Below, one piece after another: positions 46,376-59,800 of a stretch of DNA of 64,000 bases (position 1 is the stretch's first letter; each line of letters opens with the position of its first letter). The stretch spans positions 57,991,078-58,055,077 of the forward strand of contig NC_134841.1 in assembly GCF_965363235.1 (NCBI RefSeq). Direction: 5' to 3'. This stretch comes from Mytilus galloprovincialis. Taxonomy: Eukaryota; Mollusca; Bivalvia; Mytilida; Mytilidae. The notes below the pieces were generated by a model. The model was not told the DNA's origin. It did no database searches and was given only the letters and a program-made list of their open reading frames with translations. Both the position numbers and the translations under genes were made by a program.

Positions 46376-46814
46376 ACAACTTGTATTACTAACAACTATC
46401 ATATATCTAATTAAGTTTTTCTTCATCTACAGACTTCTTGTTTTTACCTTAGAAATGCATGTCTAATTTGTTAGTGTGGGGCCCACTGATCAGTTAAATT
46501 CAAACAATATCAAGTCATTGAAAATACTGCTTGTTGTTGCAAATTGCGATGGAAAGGTCATGTAATGAGAGTAGGTCATATAAAACATGAGCTTGAATAT
46601 AGACCCACTTAAATTTGTTTTCCAGTTCTGATCATGTGACACTCCAATTTAATCACTCCAAATTAATCACTGCATGGATTATATGGCTGCATAACTTTGC
46701 ATTGATATGAAAAGCAATCAAATGCAAATATCCAAAAGATATTGACTATATTTCATAAACACAAACCTATTTCTACAAATGTCAGGCCTGTTTTACTATC
46801 CATTGATTTTGTGT

Positions 46815-46935
46815 TGAAATATGAAAATAAGAAGGTGTGGTATGATTGCCAAAGAGATAAATCTCCACAAGAGATCAAATGCCACAGAAATTTAAAACAA
46901 CTAAAGGTCACCATTCGGCCTTCAACATAAACTTA
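46815..46935 (-). repeat. SINE-like repeat, minus orientation
   Basis: AAGGTGTGGTATGATTGCCA, then ATCTCCACAAGAGATCAAAT, then AGGTCACCATTCGGCCTTCA. It is the opposite strand of the family at 5,175-5,440. An overlapping 62-codon frame is not a gene. Confidence 0.65.
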
Positions 46936-46939
46936 AACG

Positions 46940-47560
46940 TTTTTAAAGATCCATGATGATGAGGCTCTGAGGTCAGATACATTCTGAGACACATGTATAC
47001 CTTATAATTATTCCATACACCAAATATTGTTGCCCTACTGCTTATGGTAATTGAAACACAAATCATTATAGAAAAACATCATATTGACCTCTGAACCATT
47101 AAATTGGAAAGTCCAGGTCAGATAAAACCTGCTAGACTGACATGTACCCCTTACAATCATTCCATACACCACATTTGGCGACCTCATGCTGATAGTGACT
47201 AAGAAATGCTCTCAATTACATCATTTTTACTTTGATCACTGATCAATGAAATGAGTTTGGGGACATGAAACCTGTCTAATGAACATGCAGACGTTGCAAG
47301 GAACCCATATACGAAATATGATTAAATAAAAAATCATTATTTTTGAGCAGCCACTGAACCATGAAAATGAGGTCAATAATGGGACATATGACAGACAGAA
47401 ACTTTACAACATATTTCACCTGCCAAAAAAAAACCAATCACTGAATCAAGAAAATGAGGGCAAGGGCAATGGATATATTACAGACAGAAACTTTGCAACA
47501 TATTGATTCTGAATACAATGTATGAAGAATCCAGGTCTTCTACCTTCTGAAATATAAAGC
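46940..47560 (-). repeat. Decayed further copy of element A units
   Basis: Degenerate units with GTCCAGGTCAGATAAAACCT, ACAATCATTCCATACACCA and CACTGAACCATGAAAATGAG recur in the same order as in 45,447-46,375, but with many changes and truncations. Confidence 0.6.
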
Positions 47561-47639
47561 TTTATATAAAGTTCACATTGCAGATTCTGGATAGAAATAC
47601 CTGTCTCAAATTTGGCAAATAACATAAATTCTGTTTAAA

Positions 47640-48240
47640 AGATTTAGCATATTTGTGTTTCAGGACAAATAAGTGAAACTGTGGGCTACTGCTCACTGAT
47701 GATACTGCTGCCCAAATACTTGACGATAAACAGGAAGTTGTTGTGTGATGAATCTGAAAACTCATCACACTTTATAGCAGACTTATAAACCCTGGAAACG
47801 AATTTCATCCTTGTAATGTAGTTCATGAGAAAAATATGACGAACATTTACAAATTGTATGTCCTGTGTACAATGACCCAAGTGATCAGCAAACAAAAAGT
47901 TGTTGAGTGATGAATCTGAAAATGCATCACAAGGTATAGCTGACTTATGTTAACCCGGAAACCAAATTTCAGTTATCCTTTTAATATGGTTCCTGAGAAA
48001 AAAGTGATGAAATTTTTCAACTTAGAAGTCATTTGTACAATGATGTAAGCGTTCGGTAAGCAGGAAATTGTTGAGTGATGAATCTGAAAACACATCAAAA
48101 GGTGTAGCTGACTTATGTAAACCTTGAAATCAAATTTCACAAATCCTTGTAATGTAGTTCCTGAGAAAAATGCGACAAAAAATATCAATGGGACGGACTG
48201 AAAGATAGTGGATAGATGGGACAACAGAGGTAAAACAGTA
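47640..48240. repeat. Three-copy tandem repeat, ~162-168 bp
   Basis: GTTGWGTGATGAATCTGAAA recurs near 47,740, 47,902 and 48,070. Each is followed by GCTGACTTATGTAAACC-like and GTAATGTAGTTCCTGAGAAA-like words. The minus-strand open frames across it are repeat artefacts. Confidence 0.75.
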
Positions 48241-50601
48241 TACCCCCAACATTTTTAAATCTATCTGTCTATCCTCTTTGCTCCTGGCAGAGCATAAGGT
48301 CACCACAAGTTTTTGCCATCCAGCTCTGTCTTTAGTCTTTGTTTCGGCTTTTCCCCAGGTAATGTCAAGCTCCTTTTTTTAAAGCTGGGGTATGAATAGT
48401 TTGTGTCAGAAACAATATCTTAAGCTAACTTACTTTGATAAGGCCCAAAGTAGTGAAGAAGAACCTAATTGATTTGAGGTCACTAGGTGAAAGGTTAAGC
48501 TCAAAGCAGCTATTGATAGACTTATAGATGAGCAAATATTATATTTCTGGCATGATCCTTTTTTAATCAAATGATCAAGTGCTATCAAAGTTTGTTTGTA
48601 AAGGACCATGGGATGAAGAAGACTTCTTTTACAGTCACTAAGGTCATATGTCAAGGTCACATCAGCAATTGGTCCAACAATTCCCGATAGTTATCTGACA
48701 CAGAGTAAGTGGTGGTATTATAACACAAGTATCTGGTTTATTCTTTATTTAATTATGGAATGAAATTAATGTAATCATTTCTTCTAAACACTATGATGAT
48801 ATGAAAAATTGTAAAGTTTCAATACAAAAATATTATATAAAATATGTCCAAGTAAATTTGATATGCTCAGAAATGTACATACAATTATGAATATAAATGG
48901 AATGGAAACTTGATATATTCTAATCACACAACCATTTAAAATCACTATTGGAATTTGAGAAATATAAAATGGGTGCTAAAATAAATGCTTAAAAAAAAAT
49001 TCCTACCGATTCATTACAAAATGTTGACTACTTATGTCCAAATTAATTTTGTGGTCTTAATTTTCCTCAAGACAAAATAAAATGTAATATAATTCAAAGA
49101 AAAATTCTTTATGATTAAAAATATGACACATAGTTTTATTCAACTCTTATAATGGAAAACAACATTTTTATGAGTTCATTTTGAGATGGCAATTTTGTGA
49201 TTTTTTTAAAATGTTAAATAATATTTAAATTTTATAATATTGTAGATAGAATCCAGTAAAAAAGTTAGTAAATATTTGGTAATGATATACACTTGTCAGG
49301 ATTTACATTACCATTATCAGAAACTAGTATTTATATATTCAAAAAGTAATTAATGGGGGAATGTGTTAGCTTATTGATAAGTGTGTTCTGTTTTCAACTG
49401 GATTTCATTATATTTTAATGATAGCTTCTTTAACAATGCAGGCACCTTTTCAAATCTCTCTTCTCCATAAAAATATCAAAAACTTCAATGTGTAAGCTAA
49501 AAACAAAGGCTACATTTATGATATCAGTTTAACACAACCCATTATGAAGAAAAAAACTTCTGTACAGTAACAATGTAATAAAATTTGACCATATCACTCA
49601 CAACCATTCACTGTTCTGATATACATAGATACATACATGGCACTTCTTGATATATTATTGATGAAGATAATACAGTTATATATATACAGTCTTATTTACA
49701 AATTAGTTCCTTGTGTGCTTGGAGTTGTCTTACTTTAATTCTGTCTAATTTATTTAATTTATCCACAATACTTACTTACGTTATTGGCTTTTACATTTTC
49801 TAAGATTTGTTCATAGGTTATTAAAAGCTTCAGTGACAAAATGCCATTATCAAAACGTTTGTACAAATAACCATTTTACATAGTACATTGAAACTGAGAA
49901 AACATTTATTGTAACATAATGTCTTCAGTGTTCTCAAAGTTTACATGTTGTCTTCACACAAAAAATTTTGGAATTTTATCATACAAATCTTTTAACTGCA
50001 TATTTCAGAGTTGTGAGTTTCTGATAGGCAATCTTTTACCATATTTTGTAAGAATAATGGAAAATATGAATAAATGAGATCAGAATCTTTTCAGACATTT
50101 ACATAAAGGGGACAACACATAGTTTATACAAGTACATATAAATTATCTACAAATTTTACAGTAAAAAAGTATATACATTTCTTTTTATAAAAATTGCTTA
50201 ATATTACAACAAAGATTCTTTAAAAAAAATAATCAACAATAAAAAATTTTGCTTTTTAAAATTTTGCATCTCAAAGATGATAAATGATTGATATTAAAAT
50301 TTGTTCTTTCCAAAATAATACAAGACATTCATGGGTTTTATATTTTTCAATTCTGGTCATCTAAAAGAAATGTAGATTCATCATAATAACAAAACAATTG
50401 TGCATTAACTGCAATTAAACATTTATTCATCTCTACTCAATGCACAAACATAGAAAAGATATTGTATATAAATCAAGGTTTAAAACAGCTTCTAAATATG
50501 CATAGTTATTTCCCAAACAGATTGCGGAAGATTACAATATATACATCCTGTTTTTATGATATTTTACAAATGACGTTGATTTCAGTGACCTGACATGTCA
50601 A
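48241..50601. other. Intergenic/3' UTR of the minus-strand transferrin
   Basis: AT-rich with no coding signal. The minus-strand transcript of the transferrin gene should end somewhere here; an AATAAA on the minus strand (TTTATT near 50,422) is a possible poly(A) signal. Confidence 0.4.
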
Positions 50602-50851
50602 TCATACAAAGATCCTTATTATGCTAATAACCGTAATCAGATACACAGGAATTAGACTTGTCTTTGGTGCACTTCCTACTGCAACACATGTAAACTTCTG
50701 TAACTTTTCTGCTTGTACTATGAAATCACGGCCGAGGTAGGATGAGAAAGTGTTACGACTATCAGGTACCCTAATAAGTCGAACAGTATCATCTGTAAAC
50801 ATGAGATCGTTGTACCAGGTACCAGAGTCAAACATGTGGAAATCTCCCTCA
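50602..50851 (-). CDS. Transferrin last exon with hydrophobic (GPI-like) tail
   Basis: Acceptor AATTCTCAG. Reads GDFHMFDSGTWYNDLMFTDD, TVRLIRVPDSRNTFSSYLGR, FTCVAVGSAPKTS and a hydrophobic end finishing IIRIFV and TGA. Small residues (GSA) before the hydrophobic run could be the GPI attachment site. Confidence 0.92.
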
Positions 50852-53800
50852 CTGAGAATTAATAAAAACAAAAAATTAATAATAACATGTATATTCAAAT
50901 ATTAGGTAAAGCTAATTCAGCAGATATGTTTGACATATGATGAGTAAAATTATTCAAAATAATTTGACCACTAGAAGTCTTTTTCTTAATAGTTATCCAT
51001 ATTGATAGAACTTTAGTAGGTTTTTCTATATGAATCGGATTTTGAATAAATAAGCATATTAATATTTGGAAAAAGTATATTCACTGCACAAAACTTGGCT
51101 TGCATAATGTGCATAATAATGTTAAAATTGTTTGATGTACAATTGGTTTTGGTAAATAGTTGTCATTACAATTACATCTCTCTCTCGCTCTGAAGCCTCT
51201 CAAAATGTGGAACAAAACAATTACGGTCTCAGAAAATATGTGGTATTATTGACTTTAGAAAAATTGCCAAAGCAAAAGAATAAAACCACATATTTATCTC
51301 ATCAAAAGACAGTAATTTCTTTATTATCTCCCCTTTTAAAATTTGAAACTGTCTGATTTCTTATAAAATGTATAACTGGAGACCAATGTACAGAAATTTT
51401 TTTGGCAAAAAAATTTGACTAAAATAAAGTAATCTATCCCCTTTTATTTTTTTCTTCCTTATTGTGTAGACAATATACTTTTCTTAGGGATGCAATGATA
51501 GAATCGAAAGTCTACTATTATCATATATGCTATGATAGCTTTTTATCAAATCAAATAATATTTCATATTAACTTCCCAGTAAAATGCAATAAACACTTAC
51601 GTATCTGAGGAGAAAAACTGCTGTCCATAATTCAACAGCTGCCAATAAATGTTTACATCCTCCTCTGACTTGTGTTCTGAAATTAAAGAGTAAAATTATA
51701 GAAATGTCATATAAAGAAACATTTAACTTTCAACTTTTGAAACTATGGCAAATTTTTGGGCAACATTATTTTCAATTAACTCATTTAGAAAATCTATTTC
51801 TTCAATTTATATAGAGCAATAATTTTCAAATTCCATATGAAGAGTATGCATTTGAGTATTTTTTTCTAATTAAATCTTTCTTGTTAATTTTATGCATAAA
51901 TTTTGTTTTTCATATGCACAATATTTAAACCATTAAAAACTTGAAATATGGCTGGTTAAGAAAATTATAGAAAGGAATACATTTTAATTTTGAAAGAAGA
52001 CAAAACCATCCATACTGGGGTTGTTTTTTTTCTGTATTTTTAGGTGTTGTATATCATAAAAATTTTCCACTCAAAAAGTTAACATAAACCTCTGTAATAA
52101 GTGATAAAAAATAAGATTTATTTAATAATGCCCCTTACTCATTGCTTAAAGATGGTCTATTTGAAATTCACAACTAATCTGGTGAAAGTGGTGAAATGAG
52201 ATTTTTTCTTGTTCTGACTAGTGAAATCTATATATCATCCAATCAATATCAATTTAACAAATAACATTAGATATTTATAGATTATCATTGATCATCTTTA
52301 AGAGATTGATTTTCTCGCTTAAGGACAAACGAGTTGAGATGACCTATGATAATCTGTTTATCGCTATTTTACATATAACGACGTTGTCAATTTCGTTAGC
52401 AAAATCACATGCCTGCTTAGTTTCTAGCGATAATTTTCCATCTCAAGCAAGTAGCATGATATGAAAAATATCACAAAATAAGATCAAAGGAAAAAGTCAC
52501 AAAATAGCAAAAAAATATCATACTTCCTGTAACGACAGCATTAGATGGCAGTTTACCAAGGTGACAAGTTCTCCATTCATCAATAGGTTTACGTGTTCCA
52601 TCTTTACACATCAGTTCGTAATCATCAGATCTTCTGTTTCTGGCCCAGATGGCATGGTTACGTGCATCAGTATTGTCCCTTACTGTCAAATGTCTCACAA
52701 ACGCTACATCTCCTCCATCTAATAATAATAATAACATTACTTATGATTGTAATTACAAAGTGATATTAAATTCTTACTTTACAGTGTAAATTGCCTAATC
52801 TGACATATTGGGGGACCAAAAAAATGTTCGATTAAGCAGGGTGTCGGAATACTTAGGTTTTTTCTGAAAGGATAGGCATATTTTGGGCCCATGAAAATGT
52901 GTCGATTAAAACAGGATGTTGAAATACTGAGGTGTCGGATTAAGCGAGTTACACTATACTATGTAATTTCTGCATTTTCATAACCATGTAAGACTTGTCC
53001 TCTGCAACTGACTTGAAATGTTTCATCTCTTTAAGATTTATGAATTTGAGGAAAATAAACTAATTTTTTTCCAAAGTAACGTGTGTATGCCACTTATTTA
53101 AATCTGATAAAGTTTTCCTGAAATCCCGACATTGTGAGCAGAACTTTGAACCATCAAATAAAATTGTTCTTTTAGTATGAACATGAAACAATCCATTAAC
53201 TTCTACTTCATCTTGTCTCTAGTGGACAGTTGTCTCATTTGCGATCACATCTCATCTTATTCTTATATTTACTTGCTATATTACAGCATTCTTGTCTCTA
53301 TTTTAAAACAGAACCCTTCTGCCCAAAAATTCTTCATATACCACAAATCCAATCCTGAATCTTAACAGCTGTCTATGTATCTAAAGTACAAACAGGCCTG
53401 AAAAACCTCATGTTTACTAAAATTCTTAACTAATTTTGTAACATAAAACTTGATACATACTTTCAACCAGACAGCGGAAAGCTCCTGTGGCACCATAATA
53501 CTGTTCTATCTGATTCCTCTGACATTTCTTGTAGCCACCAGCAGCACATCCTTCACATAAACTTATAGGATACTGGTTAGGATTGTACTCAGAATCCAGT
53601 GCTCCTGGTATGCAAGTTCTAATAAACAGCTGACCTGGAAGAGAAATCAAAGTATTTTAAATTTTTGCAAACATAAACTTACAATTAAGTATTTTTAAGA
53701 TATTTGTTTGATGAAATACTTTTTTTATCTGTCATCAAAATCAGTAAATTCAGCAATGTTTTTGCATTATGAAATAACAGATTTAAGAAAACAAAGAAAA

Positions 53801-56800
53801 CACTTTCTCCAATTCTACATGAATTCAAATGAGTTCTATTCAGTTTTACATATTTTTTTTATTATACTCTCGAGTTTCTTATCGCCCAAATAGAGACATA
53901 AAATATAACATACAACTTTATCTAATTGCTAATGGAATTTATCCAATTTTGATAGTTGTACTGTGGATTCATTATTATTCGTTGGATACCAATTTTCGTG
54001 GATTTCGTGGGCACAGTCAAACCACGAAATTAAATATTCAACGAATGATAATTTTTCTATAGGTTTGTATGCAGACTTCAGCAAAACCACGAAATTTAAT
54101 ATCCACGAATATGCAAGTTTTTCTTAATCCACGAAAATAGGTACCCACGAAAATAAATGAATCAACAGTATTGTAAAATGCTCAGCCAGTCTAATAATTA
54201 ACAAGTTTGGTAAATTCTTTATCATTTCACTTGAATGTGACATACTCACTAAATGTACCATAATATTTTAATGCAAATTCAATTCAACATGGAATTTTAC
54301 GTGGTCATCTGAAAAGTGCATCAACTGACTTCTTGAAATAATTAGGAAAGATAATTTATTTTATTAATCTAAATCACAAATCTTTTAAGATAGAATATCA
54401 AGTATTTTGTACTACTAGGATACATACCAATATTTTCAAATATACTACAGTACTGTGGAACAAACTGTTCTGTTTCTATAAATATACTGACAGGAACAAT
54501 CCACCCATCACCTCTTCCCATTCCTGCCATACATGCTCTCTTGTCTACAAATAAAAAACATTACATTATAAATATACTGACAGGAACAATCCACCTGTCA
54601 CATCTTCCCATTCCTGCCATACACGATCTCTTGTCTACAAATAGAAAACATTACATTATAAATATACTGACAGGAAAAATCCATCCGTCACCTCTTCACA
54701 TTCCTGCCATACACACTCTCTCGTCTACAAAATAGAAAACATTACATTATAAATATACTGACAGGAACAATCCACCCATCACCTCTTCCCATTCCTGCCA
54801 TACACGCTCTCTTGTCTACAAAATAGAAAACATTACATTATAAATATACTGACAGGAACAATCCACCTGTCACCTCTTCCCATTCCTGCCATACACGCTC
54901 TCTTGTCTACAAAATAGAAAACATTACATTATAAATATACTGACAGGAACAATCCACCCGTCACCTCTTCCCATTCCTGCCATACACGCTCTCTTGTCTA
55001 CAAAATAGAAAACATTACATTATAAATATACTGACAGGAACAATCCACCAGTCACCTCTTCACATCCTGCCATACACACTCTCTTGTCTACAAAATAGAA
55101 AACATTCCTGCCATACATGCTCTCTTGTCTACAAAATAGAAAACATTCCTGGCATACACACTCTCTTGTCTATAAAATAGAAAATTAAAATAATCTACAT
55201 CTCAAACAAAATTCTTAATCACTAAAAGCAGGTTTTACATTGTTAACATGTTTCACTGTTTTTTTAGCAAGTCAATTTGTTCTTCTTGAAATCTGTTTAC
55301 TGTTGAAGCAAACTTTAAAATATTCCAAGTTCAAATATCAAAATTCTCAAAATTATCTTATTTTCATAATTTCATCAACTAATCAAAATAGTGATAGCAC
55401 TATATCAGTTTCATCAACTTACAAAATACACCTCATTATAATGTCTTCAAGCAATATTTTTTCTATAATTATTCATTATTTTAGTATACACATGAGTACA
55501 TACCTTTAAGGTTAAACAATGTCATGGTAGGATTTCTCTTCCAGGCTGCAGCCACGACATAAAAGGAGGCTTCCATATTTCCATAATCCTCTGCTGCTAT
55601 TGGTTTTAAACCATATTTTCTAAAAGTATAAACAAGTCAAATTTTTCCTTTTTAAATATCTGCTTCATACCTGATATAAACCCACGTTGTTGGTTTTTTT
55701 GTGTGTAATACTGTGGTCGAATTTGTTTTTTTAGGTTGTTTATTGTTATTCAAAATGCCACAAAACAGAGATACTTTATGAAAACAACTATACTTCAACT
55801 TACATTTAACATAAAGGGACATAACTGAAGCACGGTAAAAGTGAAGCTACCATACTTGATCTTGGTTTTTTGGTTATCATGGAAATAAGTAATAAGTTTC
55901 ATAACATTGGTTGAGATAAACTTAAGCTAGAGAACGTAAAAAATATTTTACAATCCAATTTACAGTTATAAAATAATACGGAACTATGATAATACTTAAT
56001 AAAGGCAAAGGAAAAAATGTCAAAAATCTTGCATGTCAGTAATGTCAAACTCAAAAACCAAAGCATAAATTGCCAAATTCAAGCATGTGAATATGTATGC
56101 TTTTAAACCAAAAATAATCTTGAATATACATACTCTCCGGCTAAATAAACATCTCCAGAATCTAATGTCATCATATCTGCATCTCCATCAGCAATTAGCT
56201 GCATACAATGGTCTGCACTTTTACCCAATACACAATCCAGCTTTGGCTTCAAATCTTTAGCTCCAAATGCCATCATCATGTTCTCACATTTAGACTTCTC
56301 TCCACCAGAGATCACACACCATTTAGCATAGTTCAATGGGCATTGGTTCAACTTTTCAACATTGTCATAAAACTTGGCATCTAGAGTAATAAACAGAATC
56401 GGATACATATAAATAGCAATATATGTTAAAATCATACATATACAAAGATGACATTTTAAAAGTTATAAACCTGGTTAAACAGTTTTTATGCTATCTGTTT
56501 ACTCCCTTCATATATTTAATAGGGTACTTAAACATTACACATGCAAATGACATTTTTTTCTTCAGACAGGAATTAAACAAAACATAGACTGTGGGTGATC
56601 TCATATACAATATACACCATTTGTACTCTTTGACCAATAGCTCAGATTCTGGCAGGTCAAATAAAAAAAGCTATCATTTGAGAATTATTTAATGAATGCT
56701 TTCACTTTTTCTTTTAAACATGGATTTGTCTGTCTTTTGTGAACAATTGATAATTTTCTTGGTCATGTGGATCCTACATTTTTTCTAGTTATATATTCTA

Positions 56801-59800
56801 TAATCTATCATATTGCCTTAATAGGATGTATCTTTTATGCATTATGCACTGCAAACCTAAGGATTCCAATACAAGTTTACTCACCAACCCATTTGTAATA
56901 TGTGTCTCTATCTCCTACATCTACTAGTTCCTGTGTTGTATCTGTAAACAGTAAGTTTCTTTGTCCTCCATATCCAAGCCAGGCATCAGAACTAAACATG
57001 TTGAATAAGCTAACGTATGGTTTTCCTACTCCAAACCATTCTGATGCTTGCAGGAGAAACTGTTTATAAGCAGCTCTAGTTTTTACGTCTTGTAATGCTG
57101 ATGTCATGATAGTGTTTGCTGGAATGCTTCCATAATTACAGTTCTTGTAGTCTTGAATGTCTCTTGTCCCACCATTAGGACACAATAAGACAAATTCCTG
57201 CAATATTAGAATAGATTGGTATTAAAATTCAATTATTCCAAAAACAAATTCATTACATATTTACTTTTATATAGGGCACATATTGATTGTCACATCATAT
57301 GCCAGCTTCCTCAAGTGATTCTATGTCAGTATTGCTACATAATAAATAAACTACAAATTAAACAAATTTGTTGGGAAGGATCAAAGCTTCTTTTTTTTTT
57401 GTATCAAAAACAAAATTTGCTTATTTTACAAAAATGTATAACAAGACAACCAGCAATAACATGTTTGTATCATGACTGTTGACAAATTCTGCTATTTTCT
57501 TTTCACTGCATTTCTATTCTCTTTCTTTTTGAAAGGAAACTAACAGAAAACTAATATATTGTCTTTGGTCTGTTGTGACAGGCATTGACATGTGTCTTTG
57601 GAATAAAGAGTTTTACAAATTACATTCAGGCTGGTTGGATAAAATGTGTTAAACATTTTCTGTACTGTAAAATACTTGTCCCTTCATTATAATGATTCAA
57701 AATAAACATGAGATAAAAAGACAAACTGCAGTAAGAATATTTAGGGTAAAATAACCTTAACATCCCATCTAGTGAAATTTACAGTCTCAACAGTATCTTA
57801 GTAAAAACTTGCTAAAGTTTAGACTACAGATCAGTACTAATTTCTAGTACTGACAAATTTCCTATTTAAAAGTGAATAAATCCTCCAATTAAAAAAAACT
57901 AAATTTGCATTCAGTTTATTTTAGAAATTTTACTTACAGAGGAAGCATTATTTGTCAAATGTATCAGCGTATCGTGACGAAGGAAAGCTACATCTCCATC
58001 ACCATTCTGTAAACAACGGAAAGCACCATCATATCCAGCACTGGGATCTTTTGTAGAACATTTTGTACCAGATGTTCCTTTACACAGCTGACAAATCTCT
58101 GTTGGATTGTTACCTGAAAGATCAAAATTTCAAAAGATTGATAAATCAGTAACTCAAGACTACACATAATATAAAGAAATCAATAGACATATTCTTACTA
58201 TTTTATGACTTTCTATTCTTTGGACTTTTAGATTATTTGCTGCAAGAAAACACAAGAACTCAGTACAACTATTAATGGTTGCCATAAACTCACTTTTTTA
58301 AGAGGAAATATAATAGATAAAGAATACTTAGATATATATATTGAATGCTTTGGTCATCTTCAATATTTTTCATAAAAAGAATCCAAACTGGAAAGATTAA
58401 AGATTTCATTGAGTTTATATACATCTTAATATTTTATTCCCTATTTACTATTCATAATATGATCAACTGTTCCAATATTGGTTCTTTGTCATTTAAATGG
58501 ATAGTTGTTTCATTGGCAATTGTCACATCTCCTCATTGGTATGATGTTGATAGTTTGCCGTAAGTGAATGCAACTCAAATATTTTAGTTCAAAATATGAC
58601 TCAAGATTTTTCTTCTTCAAACAATGAAGATAACCCAATAGGTGGATTTTGGAACAAATGTATTAACAGCACTCACAAATAAAATTTCACTGCAAAGCTA
58701 AGTTAAAATAGATTGACTAGATTCAGAAAATGATAATGCCATTAAATATAAATATGACAAAGCTAAAAAAGTTTGAGCAAAGCATTCATATGTGACTTCT
58801 TAATCATACATTTTGGTTTTAAAAGATGAATGCTTTTATCTTATTGATCTCATAAATTACCAACATAATGGTGTACATGGAATATGAGGTTTTAATTTTG
58901 TACTGGTTGAATTTAAATTAGTTTGACTGCCAAACAACAGCTGAAACCAAACAGTACCTACCAAATGGATTATAGAAAGATGTAAGTGCACCAGGTAAAC
59001 ACATGTTATGGAAGAAGTCTGTTACAGCCTTCACCACAGCATTACATTCTGTCACTTTGATATCACCATTCTGTAACATTACACTGATAGGGTATAGCCA
59101 CCCTGCTGCTGTTCCAATACCTATAATAGAAAATATTACAATTTTATATTATTATCATAATTAAAGCCCTGCCCCCTTTTACTGCAATAATCATGTCATT
59201 AAATTGTTCTAAGTGTGGGGTAATCTTTGAAAAAGTGTTATATATAGTTTCTTGAAATTAAGGATCATAAAACAATTGTTTCTACACCAGGGATGGGGTC
59301 GATTACTTTGCTAATAAAATGTAATCGATTACATTACAATTACACCCTATTTCATATGTAATCGATTACATTAGATTACTTTTCTTTATTGTAATCATGA
59401 TTACTTTAGATTACTTATGATTACATTGTATATTGCTATATCAAAGTTTTTTTATAACTTTTTCTCCGCTTATTTTGGTGATTTTTTTTAAAAGCCTTAA
59501 TTTATTCATCTTTTAAAAGAATTTATAGACAAGACAGTTACAGTGTAACATGTGTAATTTGATAAAATAGCTATAGACAATTGTCCTTTCTCTATGTAAA
59601 AGATGTAACTTTATTTTTAACTACAAATTGTAACCAACTGCCTAATTAACAAAATAACTGTTTATAAGGAAAAATTAATTAAGTATAGTTTTATTGTCTG
59701 TTGGGACATAATTGACACATCCATTAATGTTTTTACAGGTGTTAATCACTACTTTCATTTTTTTAAACAAACAATGGGTTGGCTTGGGTATTAAAATCTT

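Noticed and set aside
55240..55509. 89-codon plus-strand frame
   Set aside because: Antisense to a transferrin intron, AT-rich, no domain.
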